A DNA stretch of 64,000 bases, taken from positions 3,720,001-3,784,000 of the forward strand of contig NZ_CP010537.1 of assembly GCF_000832305.1 (NCBI RefSeq). The letters are read 5' to 3'. Shown piece by piece: positions 44,174 through 53,009 of the stretch. Each line of letters opens with the position of its first letter. Positions within the stretch are counted from its first letter, which is position 1. Source of the stretch: Cupriavidus basilensis. GTDB lineage: Bacteria > Pseudomonadota > Gammaproteobacteria > Burkholderiales > Burkholderiaceae. The notes beneath the pieces were generated by a model that searched no databases, was not told the DNA's origin, and worked only from the letters and a program-made list of their open reading frames with translations. Position numbers and translations under genes: made by a program.

Positions 44174-46294
44174 ATGAACCAGACCTTGCAAGCCTTGCTG
44201 GCGCCGCGCTCGATCGCGGTGATCGGCGCCTCCGACCATATCCACAAGATCGGTGGCCGGCCCATCTACTACATGCGCGAGCATGGCTATGCCGGCAAGC
44301 TCTTCCCGGTGAACCCGCAACGCGACACCATCCAGGGCCTGCCCGCCTTTGCCTCGCTCGATGCACTGCCCGAGGTGCCGGAGCTGGCCATCATCGTGGT
44401 GGGCGGCGATGCAGCGGTGTCGGCGGTGCGCGATTGCGCGCGGCTGGGCGTGGCGGCGGCGATCGTGATCGCCTCGGGCTTCGGCGAAGCCGGCGAGCAA
44501 GGCCGTCGCCAGCAGGACGAGATGGTGCGGGTTGCCACCGGCGCGGGGCTGCGCCTGGTTGGCCCGAACAGCCAGGGCCTGGCCAACTTCGGCACCGGCA
44601 CCATAGCCAGCTTCTCCACCATGTTTATCGAAGTGCCCCCGCAGGATGGCCCGGTGGCCGTGGTGAGCCAGAGCGGCGGCGTCAGCGCCATGGTCTACGG
44701 CCTGCTGCGCGGCCAGGGCATTGGCGTGCGCCATATGCACGCCACCGGCAACGAGGCCGACATCACGGTAAGCGAGCTGGCGCTGGCCGTGGCGCACGAT
44801 CCCGATGTGCAGCTGATCCTGCTGTACCTGGAGAGCCTGACCGATCCGGCCGTGCTGGCGCAGGCCGCCGCGGTGGCGCGCCGCCGTGGCGTGCCCATCG
44901 TCGCCGTCAAGGCGGGCCGCTCCAGCGCGGGCCAGCGCGCGGCGGCGTCGCACACCGGTGCCATGGCCAATGAAGACCGCGCGGTGGGTGCCTTCCTGGC
45001 ACGGCACGGCATCTGCCGCGTGGATGATGCGCACGCGCTGGCGCGCTGTGCGCCGCTCTACCTGCGTGGCTGGCAGGCCAGCGGGCGGCAGCTGGTGGTG
45101 GTGAGCAATTCCGGCGCGAGCTGCGTGATGGCGGCCGACGCGGCAGAGCCGCTCGGGCTTGCGCTGGCGCCGCTGTCGCAGGCCACGCAGGCAGCGCTGG
45201 CGCAGCGCCTGCCCGGATTCGCCTCAACGGCAAACCCGGTCGATGTCACCGCCGCGCTGCTCACCAACAGCGGCCTGTTTGGCGACGTGCTGCCGCTGGT
45301 AGCCGCCGATCCGGCCGCCGACCTGCTGCTGCTGGATATCCCGGTGGCGGGCATGGGCTACGACCTGCCACGCTTTGCACGCGACGCCGCCAGCTTTGCC
45401 GACAGCGCCGGCAAGCCGATTGCCGTGGCGGCCTGGCAGGCGCCGGTGGCAGCTGCGTTCCGCGCGGCCAACGTGCCCACCTATGCCAGCGGCGCCGAGG
45501 CGCTGGCTGCTTTCGCGCAACTGGTCACGCACCAGCAGCAGCTGCGCGATGTGGCCGCGCAAGACACGGCCGTAGGCGCGCATCGGCCCGCGGCCAGCGA
45601 TGCGGCGGGCGCTGCGTCGAGCGCTGCCGGGCACACGCTGAGCGAGGCGCAGAGCCTCGCGCGCCTGGCGTTGGCCGGCATCCCGGTGGTAGCGCACAAG
45701 CTGTGCCAGAGCGTCGATGAGGCGGTCGCGGCCTGGCGCGAGCTGAAAGGGCCCGTCGCAGTCAAGGCCAGCTCGCCGCAAGTGCCGCACAAGAGCGAGC
45801 ACGGCCTTGTCGCATTGAACTGCAACGATGAACACGCGGTGGCGCAGGCCTTTCTCACGCAGACCGACATCCTGGACAAGCTCGGCGCGACCTGCGAAGG
45901 CGTGGTGGTGGCGCGCATGGAACGTGGCCAGCGCGAATGCATGGTGGGCGCGCACTGGGACCCGGTGTTCGGGCCGGTGGTGCTGGTGGGAGACGGCGGC
46001 AAGTATGTGGAAGTGCTGCGCGACACGGCCGTGCTGCTGGCGCCGTGCAGCGAGGCCGCGGTGGCGCGCGCCGTGGCCGGCCTGCGCATTGCGCCGCTGC
46101 TGGCGGGCGTGCGCGGCGAGCCGGCTGTCGATGTGGCGGCGCTGTGCCGCATCGCCGTGCGCGTGGGCCAGATGATGCTTGAGGCCGACGGTGCGATCCG
46201 CTCGATCGACCTCAACCCGGTGATGGTGAGCGCGGGCGGGGCGGTGGTAGTGGATGCGCTGATGGAGGTGGCAGCGCACGCTGCGCCAGCCTGA
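44174..46294 (+). CDS. Acyl-CoA synthetase, ADP/NDP-forming type
   Basis: A 706-aa cytoplasmic enzyme that joins CoA to an acid using ATP. The N-terminal CoA-binding half has LAPRSIAVIGASDHIHKIGGRP and the Rossmann-like GKLFPVNPQRD; the succinyl-CoA synthetase-like centre has SQSGGVSAMVYG with the conserved Ser-Gly-Gly, and SHTGAMANEDRAV. The C-terminal ATP-grasp part has PVAVKASSPQVPHKSEHGLV. Both halves are fused in one chain, as in acetate-CoA ligases of this type. With the thiolase it suggests the acid substrate of the cluster is activated here. Confidence 0.85.
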   Translation: MNQTLQALLAPRSIAVIGASDHIHKIGGRPIYYMREHGYAGKLFPVNPQRDTIQGLPAFASLDALPEVPELAIIVVGGDAAVSAVRDCARLGVAAAIVIASGFGEAGEQGRRQQDEMVRVATGAGLRLVGPNSQGLANFGTGTIASFSTMFIEVPPQDGPVAVVSQSGGVSAMVYGLLRGQGIGVRHMHATGNEADITVSELALAVAHDPDVQLILLYLESLTDPAVLAQAAAVARRRGVPIVAVKAGRSSAGQRAAASHTGAMANEDRAVGAFLARHGICRVDDAHALARCAPLYLRGWQASGRQLVVVSNSGASCVMAADAAEPLGLALAPLSQATQAALAQRLPGFASTANPVDVTAALLTNSGLFGDVLPLVAADPAADLLLLDIPVAGMGYDLPRFARDAASFADSAGKPIAVAAWQAPVAAAFRAANVPTYASGAEALAAFAQLVTHQQQLRDVAAQDTAVGAHRPAASDAAGAASSAAGHTLSEAQSLARLALAGIPVVAHKLCQSVDEAVAAWRELKGPVAVKASSPQVPHKSEHGLVALNCNDEHAVAQAFLTQTDILDKLGATCEGVVVARMERGQRECMVGAHWDPVFGPVVLVGDGGKYVEVLRDTAVLLAPCSEAAVARAVAGLRIAPLLAGVRGEPAVDVAALCRIAVRVGQMMLEADGAIRSIDLNPVMVSAGGAVVVDALMEVAAHAAPA

Positions 46295-46318
46295 TCGTTT
46301 TCCAGGCAGTCTCAGTTC

Positions 46319-48061
46319 TCAGTAGACGTCGCGCCGATACCGGCCCTGCTCGCCAAGGCGCAGCAGAGCCTCTTCGCCCAGCACGTCCGCCAGCGCCGCG
46401 TTGACGCCGCCGGCCATGCCCTTGAGGCTGCCGCAAACGTAGATGGCCGCGCCGGCTTCGATCCATTCCCGCAATGCGCCGGCCGATGCGCGCACGGCGT
46501 CCTGCACATAACGCAGCGGGCCGCCATCGCGCGAGTAGACCAGGTCCAGCCGCTGCAGCACGCCATTGGCCTGCCATGCGGCGAGCTCAACGTGGTGGAA
46601 CGCGTCGTGCTCCGCGGTGCGCTCGCCAAACAACAGCCAGTTGCGATGATGCCCCGCAACGGCGCGGGCCTTCAGGTGCGCGCGCAGGCCGGCCAGGCCG
46701 GTGCCGTTGCCGATCAGGATCAGCGGGCGATCGTCCGCGGGCGGATGAAAGCCGCGATTCGTGCGGATGCGCAGGGCGATGCCCGCGCCCGGCTGCGCAT
46801 GCGCGGTGAGCCAGCCGGATGCCAGGCCGAGCCGGCCATCGTCATGGCGCGTCTGGCGCACCAGCAAATCCAGTTGCCCGTCGCCCGGCAGCGAGGCAAT
46901 CGAATACTCGCGGTGCGGCAACGGCGGCAGCGTGTCCACCAGGCGTTGCGGCGTGACGCCGTCCAGCGCGGCAAGGTGCGGATCGGGCAGGACGATGCGC
47001 GTGGCGAGCGCCTGCGCCAGCGTGGTGGATGCGCCATCGCAGCGCACGGCGGTATCGCCGTCCAGCGAGAGCTTTGCCAGCACGCGCGCCACCTCGGACG
47101 GCGCAAGGCGCGGGCCGATCTCGGCGATGTCGCCGGCCTGCCACGACGGCGCGCCCTGGCCCACGGCTGCCGGCACCAGCGCAAGATGGAAGGCCGGTGC
47201 GCCCGGGCTGCCGGGATTGAGCAGTCTGCGCTCGTGCAGGCGCCAGTCGGCATAGCGGGGCTTTTCCCAGTCGGCGATTTCGGCGCCGCCGCACAGTGCG
47301 CTGAGATGGTTCTGCCAGTGGCGCAGGGCCCCGGCATCGCCATTGTCCACTTCCACCATGTCGAAGAGCGCTTGCGCATGCTGGCGCTGCATCCATGCCG
47401 ACAGCGCGTGGCCGAAGGCGCAGTAGTTCGCGTAGCTGCGGTCGCCAAGCGCGAGGATGCCGTAGCGCAGCTCGCCCAGGCCACCTGCGCCGGCGGCGGC
47501 CGTCAGGCGGCGTGCAAAGCCCGAGGCGCTGTCTGGCGCATCGCCCTCGCCCGTGGTGCTGACCACGAACAGCGCCTGGCGGCAATGGGCAAGACGCCCG
47601 GCCTCCAGCTGGTCGAACGACAGCAGCTGCGCGGGCACGCCGGCATCCTGCAGCGCTTGCGCGGTCTGCAATGCAAGCTGCTCGGCAAACCCGCTCTGGC
47701 TCGCATAGGCCACGACCGTGGCGCCGTCCCTGGCCTCCGATAGCTGGCCGGCGCGCGCATGCCGCTGGCGATGCCGGCCGATCACGGCGGCACAGAACCC
47801 GGCATAGGCTATCACCACGCCGGCGGCCATGCCGGCGCGGCTGGGCGCGAGAAGGCCCAGCGCGATGCCAGCCACGCCAGCCAGCGCGCCCAGCAGGATC
47901 ACGGCATCGATGACGCGGATGCGCTTGCGGGAATTGCCGGCATGGCCGGCATGGCCAGTATTGCTGGAACTGCCGGCGTCGCCGGCGTGGCCCTGCCGGC
48001 GCGGGCTGGCAGCGGCCGGCGGGTCCATCGGCAGGGAGGAGGCGGTATCGGGCGTGGTCAT
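46319..48061 (-). CDS. Membrane-anchored flavodoxin/FAD/NAD(P) reductase
   Basis: A 580-aa protein; the start MTTPDTASSL at 48061 overlaps the ApbE stop (ATGA). Two membrane helices (about 51-94, RIRVIDAVILLGALAG...) anchor it. A flavodoxin domain (TVVAYASQSGFAEQLA), FAD site (REYSIASLPGDG) and NAD(P) site (LILIGNGTGLAG, VCGSLKGMAGG) follow, as in sulfite-reductase flavoprotein and CPR-like enzymes. It probably passes cytosolic NADPH electrons outward, with ApbE-attached flavin as partner. Last gene of the group. Confidence 0.82.
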   Translation of the reverse strand: MTTPDTASSLPMDPPAAASPRRQGHAGDAGSSSNTGHAGHAGNSRKRIRVIDAVILLGALAGVAGIALGLLAPSRAGMAAGVVIAYAGFCAAVIGRHRQRHARAGQLSEARDGATVVAYASQSGFAEQLALQTAQALQDAGVPAQLLSFDQLEAGRLAHCRQALFVVSTTGEGDAPDSASGFARRLTAAAGAGGLGELRYGILALGDRSYANYCAFGHALSAWMQRQHAQALFDMVEVDNGDAGALRHWQNHLSALCGGAEIADWEKPRYADWRLHERRLLNPGSPGAPAFHLALVPAAVGQGAPSWQAGDIAEIGPRLAPSEVARVLAKLSLDGDTAVRCDGASTTLAQALATRIVLPDPHLAALDGVTPQRLVDTLPPLPHREYSIASLPGDGQLDLLVRQTRHDDGRLGLASGWLTAHAQPGAGIALRIRTNRGFHPPADDRPLILIGNGTGLAGLRAHLKARAVAGHHRNWLLFGERTAEHDAFHHVELAAWQANGVLQRLDLVYSRDGGPLRYVQDAVRASAGALREWIEAGAAIYVCGSLKGMAGGVNAALADVLGEEALLRLGEQGRYRRDVY

Positions 48062-49065
48062 GACAGCATGGCCTCGAAGGCCGGCGACAAGCGTTCGTCG
48101 AAGCCATCGCTGCGGCGGATCAGCAAGCGCGCGGCCAGCCCATGGCGGCGGGCAAACACCATGCCCGCCTCGGGGCCCAGCACGGTCAGCGCGGTGGACA
48201 GCGCATCGGCCATCATGCATTGCGGGTGCAGCACCGTGACCGAGGCCAGCGCGTGGCTGGCCGGGTAGCCCGTGCGCGGGTCCAGCGTGTGCGCATAGCG
48301 GCGACCACCGCTATCGAAGTAACGCCGGTAGTCGCCCGAGGTGGCAACCGACAAGCCATGCAGCGCAACCAGTGTCTCGTGCCCCGCCGCGCCACCGCCC
48401 GGCGGCGTTTCCAGCGCGACCCACCACGGCATGCCGTCGGGCTTGACGCCATGGCCGCGCAGCTCGCCGCCGATTTCCACCAGGTGGTTGTCGATGCCCT
48501 GCGCGCTCAGGTAGCGCGACACCGCATCCACGCCAAAGCCCTTGGCGATGGCACAGAAATCCAGCCGGATGCCGCCGGGCTGCTGCACGCGGCTGCCAGC
48601 CTCGTCGATGGCGATGCGCTGCCATGCGCATTGCGCGTGCGCCTGCTCCAGCGCCGCCAGCGCGGGCGCTTGGGCACGCTGTGGCGCCGGGCCGAAGCCC
48701 CACAGGTCGACCAGCGGCCCCGCGCTGGGGTCAAAGGCGCCGCCGCTGTCACGCGCCACTTGCAGCGCAGCCTTCAGCACGGTGAAGCAGTCGGCTGGCA
48801 GCACCTGCCAGCTGCCGGCCGCGGCGCGGTTGAAGCGGCTCACGTCCGAGGCTTCGTCCCAGTTGCTCATCTGCGCGACGACCTCGGTCAGCACGGCGCG
48901 GATGCCGGCGTCGAGCGTGTCTTGATCGGCTGCCACGGGTGATGCGGCCCATGCCACCGACCATGTGGTGCCCATGGTCTCACCTTGCCGCCGGCACAGG
49001 CGTGACGCCGCGGCAGGCACGGGCGGAACAGCGCCAAGCGAAAGGGGAACCAGGACACGCTGCAT
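48058..49065 (-). CDS. apbE: ApbE, FAD:protein FMN transferase
   Basis: A 335-aa protein from MQRVLVPLSL at 49065, which fits the family better than 49197. It has an N-terminal signal-like stretch, then GETMGTTWSVAW (family start), LDFCAIAKGFGVDAVSRYL (Gly-rich flavin region) and HTLDPRTGYPASHALASVTV, which binds the FAD pyrophosphate through metal. ApbE transfers FMN onto Thr/Ser of target proteins in the periplasm. It overlaps the flavoreductase gene. Confidence 0.88.
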   Translation of the reverse strand: MQRVLVPLSLGAVPPVPAAASRLCRRQGETMGTTWSVAWAASPVAADQDTLDAGIRAVLTEVVAQMSNWDEASDVSRFNRAAAGSWQVLPADCFTVLKAALQVARDSGGAFDPSAGPLVDLWGFGPAPQRAQAPALAALEQAHAQCAWQRIAIDEAGSRVQQPGGIRLDFCAIAKGFGVDAVSRYLSAQGIDNHLVEIGGELRGHGVKPDGMPWWVALETPPGGGAAGHETLVALHGLSVATSGDYRRYFDSGGRRYAHTLDPRTGYPASHALASVTVLHPQCMMADALSTALTVLGPEAGMVFARRHGLAARLLIRRSDGFDERLSPAFEAMLS

Positions 49066-49100
49066 AAGAGACGGACGGGAGACGGAAACGACGAAAACAC

Positions 49101-49122
49101 AAAAAAGCCCCCCGGGGGGCTT
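49101..49122 (-). terminator. Terminator hairpin between DUF4198 and ApbE genes
   Basis: GCCCCCCGGGGGGC (49107-49120), flanked by AA/TT pairs, is a perfect GC stem. On the minus strand it is followed by TTTTTT (49106-49101). It lies 36-57 bases before the ApbE start, so ApbE and the reductase may need a separate promoter or partial read-through. Confidence 0.6.
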
Positions 49123-49239
49123 AGAGGCTGTTTCAAAATGAAGCGAAGCGGTTCTGGCTAGGCGCGTGGCCGCAGACAGTACAAGTGGATCGGCCAAGGC
49201 CGCGCAACGACGCCAGAATCTTTTTGAAATGGCCTCTTA
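49121..49239. mobile_element. MITE-like inverted-repeat element, 119 bp
   Basis: TTAGAGGCTGTTTCAAAATGA (left) and the reverse complement of the right end, TAAGAGGCCATTTCAAAAAG (20 of its 21 bases shown), match at 17 of 21 positions. GGTTCTGG and GATTCTGG further extend the arms. It has no ORF. It sits beside the terminator hairpin in the DUF4198-ApbE gap. Size and structure are those of a non-autonomous element, but no partner element was identified and the target duplication is unclear. Confidence 0.5.
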
Positions 49240-49295
49240 GGGCTTGCGCAGGTGACGGGACTCACGCCCCGCCGCCTGCCGGTGTGGTATTGCGC

Positions 49296-50120
49296 TTACT
49301 GCGGCAGCACTTCCACCGTGGCCGCATAGCTGGCGCGGCGCGCCGTGGCTTGCTTGACGGCAACCTTGTCGTCGCGCACCTCGGCTTCCATCCAGTACAT
49401 GCCCGGGGCCGGCCACTTGACGCTGAACTTGCCGTCGGCGTCGGTGGTAAGCGCCATTTCCTGCAACTGGTCACGGTAACGGATACCGCCCGGCACCACG
49501 GCTACCTTGACGTTCGCGGCGGGCTTGCCGTCCAGCAGCAGGCGGAAGCTGGCGGCGTCGCCGGCGACCAGGTCGTTCGGGTGGGTAACGGGCGCCAGCT
49601 CCAGGCCGCGGCCAGTGGTCTGCAGCACCTTGGCGGTGGGCTTGCCCGCCGTCACGAAAGCTTCCAGGCGGCTGTCGGCCTGCGTCACCTGCAGGTCCTG
49701 CGCGCCGGCCGGCACCTCCTTGGCGAAGGCTTCCGGCGAACCGCGCCAGCGCTTGGCCTGGCCGTCCACCTTGTAGCTGGCAAACAGGCCGTGGTTGACC
49801 ATGGCCACCTTGTAGGTGCCGGGCTGGGTCAGGTGCACGTCGAAGGTGCTGCGATAGCGGCCGGTGCTGGCGTTCTCGACCTTGGCCGCGGCGCCGTCCG
49901 GCGCGGTCACGGCAAGATTATCGAGGCGCAGCGGCACGTGCTCGAAGTAGAACAGGTCGTTCGACACGGCGGCGTCGACGGTCACCCACGGGTCGCTGCC
50001 CGACAGCACGGTCGCCGACGGCAGCAGCCACTGGCGGTGTGCGTGGGCGGCCAGCGGCATCAGCGCGGCCAGGGCCAGCGCGGCGGCCCGGACGGACAGT
50101 TTGGTGGCGAAGGTCTTCAT
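49296..50120 (-). CDS. DUF4198 domain protein
   Basis: A 274-aa periplasmic protein with a signal peptide (LALAALMPLAAHAHRQWLLP). The ATG at 50120 is chosen because AGGAG lies seven bases upstream; the ATG at 50126 is only one base away from it. The family is linked to metal (nickel/cobalt/iron) uptake operons. It has a two-domain beta-sandwich-like pattern (AHRQWLLPSATVLSG, then YWMEAEVRDDK) ending EVLPQ. In the group it is between DUF2271 and ApbE. Confidence 0.78.
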   Translation of the reverse strand: MKTFATKLSVRAAALALAALMPLAAHAHRQWLLPSATVLSGSDPWVTVDAAVSNDLFYFEHVPLRLDNLAVTAPDGAAAKVENASTGRYRSTFDVHLTQPGTYKVAMVNHGLFASYKVDGQAKRWRGSPEAFAKEVPAGAQDLQVTQADSRLEAFVTAGKPTAKVLQTTGRGLELAPVTHPNDLVAGDAASFRLLLDGKPAANVKVAVVPGGIRYRDQLQEMALTTDADGKFSVKWPAPGMYWMEAEVRDDKVAVKQATARRASYAATVEVLPQ

Positions 50121-50197
50121 CGTCATGCTCCTATTCCTCTTGCTATTGCAATTGCTATTGAATGCAGGGCGGGTTGATCGGTTCGGGGCTCAGGGCT

Positions 50198-50722
50198 TCA
50201 GGGCTTCAGGTCGACCGAGACGCCGCCAAGCTCATGCTCGCCCTTGGCCTTGGCCGAAGCGGCTGCCTTCGGCGGCCAGGCAAAGGGCACGCGCAGCAGC
50301 TCGCGGCCACCGACCTCGCGAGCGGCTTCCACCACGAGCTGGTACTCGCCGGCGGGCAGCTTGCCCAGCGGGGCCTTGGCATCCGAGAAAGTGAGCGTGT
50401 GCTCTCCGGCCGCGCGCGTGGCGCCGGAGATGCCATCGGCGGGCATCTGCATGTCGCGCCCGGCCTTGCGCCACCACTGGCGCATGTCCTTGAGCCACTT
50501 GGTGCCTTCGCCGTCCTTGTGCTTGACGTCATACCAGACGGCCAGCGTGGCGGCCGGGCTCTGGTCGGCGCGCTCGATCCACATCGAGACATAGGGCCGG
50601 TGGTATTCCGCGACGTTCAGGCGCGGGATCTCCACCTTGACGTTCATTTCGGCCGCCACGACCGGGCTGGCGAACGGAGCCGCGGCCAGGCCGGTAAGGG
50701 TGACGGTAAGCAATCGGCGCAT
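50198..50722 (-). CDS. DUF2271 domain protein
   Basis: A 174-aa exported protein with a signal peptide (LLTVTLTGLAAAPFASPVVA). The family pattern VKVEIPRLNVAEYHRPYVSMWIE and WYDVKHKDGEGTKWLKDMRQWWRKAGRD are both clear. DUF2271 proteins are regularly found with PepSY and ApbE genes and may carry covalent flavin; a Thr at ISGATRAAGEHT is a possible FMN attachment site (D-G-x-S/T-G-A-T-like sequence: DGISGAT). Its start is 53 bases from the PepSY stop. Confidence 0.75.
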   Translation of the reverse strand: MRRLLTVTLTGLAAAPFASPVVAAEMNVKVEIPRLNVAEYHRPYVSMWIERADQSPAATLAVWYDVKHKDGEGTKWLKDMRQWWRKAGRDMQMPADGISGATRAAGEHTLTFSDAKAPLGKLPAGEYQLVVEAAREVGGRELLRVPFAWPPKAAASAKAKGEHELGGVSVDLKP

Positions 50723-50775
50723 AACGGGACCTCGTCTTTGAACGGTAAATGGGATCAGGTGATCGCTAGTGATCG

Positions 50776-51411
50776 TTAGTGGATGAACAGCAGCGCCAGC
50801 AACAGCGGCACCACCAGGCCCAGCCCGACCAGCGGCCAGGTCGCCATGCGGCCACCGGCGTGCAGCTTGAGCAGGAACAAGCCGGTCACGCTGAAGATCA
50901 GGCAGGCCGCGGCGAACACATCCAGGAACAGGCTCCAGGCGCGGCCGGTGTTGCGGCCCTTGTGCAGGTCGTTCAGGTAGGAGATCCAGCCGCGCGTGGT
51001 CTTCTCGTACTGCACCTCGCCGCTGTCCAGCGCCACGCTGACCCAGGCGTCGCCACCCGGGCGCGGCAATGCGACATAGATCTCATTGGCCTGCCACTCG
51101 GCTTCACGGCCATGGGCGTTGATATCGAGTTCCTGCGACAGCCAGTCGGCCAGCGCCGTTGGCACCGGGCCCTTGTCTGCGTGCGTGGCCCTGCGCAAGG
51201 CCGCCGTGAGGCTGGCTGGCGCGCTCGCCGTGCGCGTGACTACTTGTGCTCGAGCCTCGATCTGGCCAGCGTGGTTGAGCGTAAAGCCGGTGACGGCAAA
51301 CAGCAGCATGCCGATCAGGCACATTGCCGAACTGATCCAGTGCCACTGATGCAGGTGTTTGAGCCAGAAGGCCCGGCGCTGCTGGCCTGCCCCTAGCGAT
51401 GTTTCAGTCAT
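50776..51411 (-). CDS. PepSY-associated membrane protein
   Basis: A 211-aa membrane protein from MTETSLGAGQ at 51411. The helix HLHQWHWISSAMCLIGMLLFAVTGFTLNHAG holds the conserved His pair and HxGQ motif of PepSY-TM proteins, linked to heme or quinone electron transfer. A periplasmic PepSY-like section (AEWQANEIYVALPRPGGDAW, DSGEVQYEKTTRGWISYLNDLHKG) leads to two C-terminal helices. First gene of the group, 123 bases from the Fur-like box. Confidence 0.8.
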   Translation of the reverse strand: MTETSLGAGQQRRAFWLKHLHQWHWISSAMCLIGMLLFAVTGFTLNHAGQIEARAQVVTRTASAPASLTAALRRATHADKGPVPTALADWLSQELDINAHGREAEWQANEIYVALPRPGGDAWVSVALDSGEVQYEKTTRGWISYLNDLHKGRNTGRAWSLFLDVFAAACLIFSVTGLFLLKLHAGGRMATWPLVGLGLVVPLLLALLFIH

Positions 51412-51533
51412 GTTTGTTGATCTTCCGGCGCCCGGCAAGCTGCTTCTCCGGTGCCTCACTGGTCAGCTTGCCGCGTCCGCGCGGAGGTGCCGCGCCCCAT
51501 GCCAGGTGACGTCCCAGGCAGATAAAGCGAAAG

Positions 51534-51552
51534 GATAATGGTTCTCATTTGA
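51534..51552 (-). promoter_or_regulatory. Fur-box-like site
   Basis: GATAATGGTTCTCATTTGA matches the 19-bp Fur consensus GATAATGATAATCATTATC at 13 of 19 positions, with both 7-bp GATAATG/TCATTnn arms recognisable. It lies 123-141 bases before the PepSY gene start on the minus strand. Iron-dependent repression of the PepSY-DUF2271-DUF4198 group is inferred. Confidence 0.6.
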
Positions 51553-51613
51553 AATCGCAATGCTTGCGCTGGCGATCGGGCATTACGTTCCATTACACGC
51601 GCCACACTCGGTA

Positions 51614-51692
51614 TGGCCAGACAATAGAGTCGTTACTTAGACAAAAGGTTGTTACAAAAACGCGCATTGTGCTCAATAGAGCATATTTTTAC
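51614..51692. repeat. Candidate end of the tnsABC-tniQ Tn7-like element
   Basis: Repeats GACAATAGAGTCGTTAC (51620-51636), GACAAAAGGTTGTTAC (51640-51655) and CAATAGAGCATATT (51674-51687) form head-to-tail copies. Their core AATAGAGTCGTTAC agrees with the inward-read core AATAAAGTCCTTNC of the 5' island ends, so the same family of TnsB is likely involved. TG at 51614 is a candidate terminus but the fit is two bases off that of the 5' island. tnsA lies on the inside, as in Tn7 near the right end. Confidence 0.5.
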
Positions 51693-52032
51693 TAGCATTG
51701 GTGGTTCCATCGACCTATAGTGAAGACGCATTCCCCCGAGCGCCTCTAACTGCGAGGCGCCTCCGAACGCTTGGCCTGAGACAGGCTCTATGTCAGGCTG
51801 TGAAGCTCACCGAAAAAGGCTTGCCAAGCAAGCCAATTAAGGTCCACATCTCACAGCCCTCGTACCCAGACCGACGCTGCGCGCCTGCTACGGACTAGTG
51901 GTCACTTCCGAAGGTCAGCCATCGCCTTGAATTCCTTGTTCCAGCGCATGCACGTCCACTAGCCACCTCGAACTCCTCCTTGGTCTCCGGGGCCGCGTCG
52001 GCGTCCGCCTATGCCGCTGCAAGGAGAGTCAA
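51693..52032. other. Leader region of the metallophosphoesterase gene
   Basis: About 340 bases without a supported gene. A hairpin GGCTTG-CCAAG-CAAGCC is at about 51818-51834. The Shine-Dalgarno AAGGAGAGTCAA immediately precedes the ATG at 52033. No clear -35/-10 was identified. Confidence 0.4.
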
Positions 52033-52968
52033 ATGAGAATTCAAATAGCGTCTGACCTGCATTTGGAGTTCCTTGACCGAACGCATCCCAGTTTTATCGG
52101 TCTCGCCCCGGCCGAGGATGCAGAAATCCTAGTACTGGCCGGCGACGTCCATAACGGCTGTCGCGGTATGGAGCTCTTCGCCACTTGGCCCGTCCCCGTC
52201 ATCTATGTGCCTGGGAACCATGAGTACTACGGAAGAGAGTTTCGTGCTCAGCGAGATACCTTTTGCCTTGCGGATGAAGATACTTACCCCAGTGTCATTG
52301 CGCTTGAACGGGGTATTTTTGAGTACAAACGGGTACGGTTCCTCGGCGCCACTCTCTGGACAGACTTTAATCTCTATGGTCAGCCCACCAGTGCAAGGCG
52401 CCTCTCGGCTACAAGGGTCTATGACTACAGGACCATCCGATTAGCGCACAGCCAATTTGGGACGCGCGACGCCCTCCGTGAGCACCTCAAATCCGTAGTT
52501 TGGCTTGACAGCGTACTAGCCGAACCTTTTCCCGGGCTTACTGTGGTAGTCACTCATCATGCACCACACGAGCTTAGTTTAGAAACAGATTTGGCCGGAC
52601 ACCCACTGAATCCAGCATTCGCCTCAAACCTTCAATGGATGTTCGGTCGCTGTTGCCTATGGATTCATGGTCATGTACACGGCAGTTGTGACTATGCTCT
52701 CGAAGGGACAAGAATCCTTGCTAACCCGCGAGGCTACCCCGATTTACTGGGTGATTTATCTCTGGCCGATAAGGTGCAGTGGGAGAATCACCAATTCAAC
52801 CCGAGTCTAGTTGTGGAAATAGACCAATCGACATCTTTTCGTCGTCACTCTATAGCCAGGAACCGGAGAACTCGCGACGAGCGTTCACGCTTTGCGAACT
52901 GGCAAGCTGACTCGGGGCCCTTGAATACCTTGACTTGGGACACCGCCTTCGATGGCCTCCCGAGTTGA
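52033..52968 (+). CDS. Calcineurin-like metallophosphoesterase
   Basis: A 311-aa cytoplasmic phosphoesterase with all five metal-binding blocks: SDLHLEF (7-13), GDVHNG, GNHEYY, VVTHHAPHE and GHVHGS. These bind two metals that hydrolyse a phosphate ester. Substrates range from nucleic acids to nucleotides. It has a strong ribosome site and is the first gene inside the element, 220 bases before tnsA. Its GC content is lower than in the flanking chromosome. The C-terminus is Arg-rich (IARNRRTRDERSRFANW). Confidence 0.82.
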   Translation: MRIQIASDLHLEFLDRTHPSFIGLAPAEDAEILVLAGDVHNGCRGMELFATWPVPVIYVPGNHEYYGREFRAQRDTFCLADEDTYPSVIALERGIFEYKRVRFLGATLWTDFNLYGQPTSARRLSATRVYDYRTIRLAHSQFGTRDALREHLKSVVWLDSVLAEPFPGLTVVVTHHAPHELSLETDLAGHPLNPAFASNLQWMFGRCCLWIHGHVHGSCDYALEGTRILANPRGYPDLLGDLSLADKVQWENHQFNPSLVVEIDQSTSFRRHSIARNRRTRDERSRFANWQADSGPLNTLTWDTAFDGLPS

Positions 52969-53009
52969 CGTCTTCAGTGCGAAGTTAATCGCATCACGTT
53001 GAGGCCATT

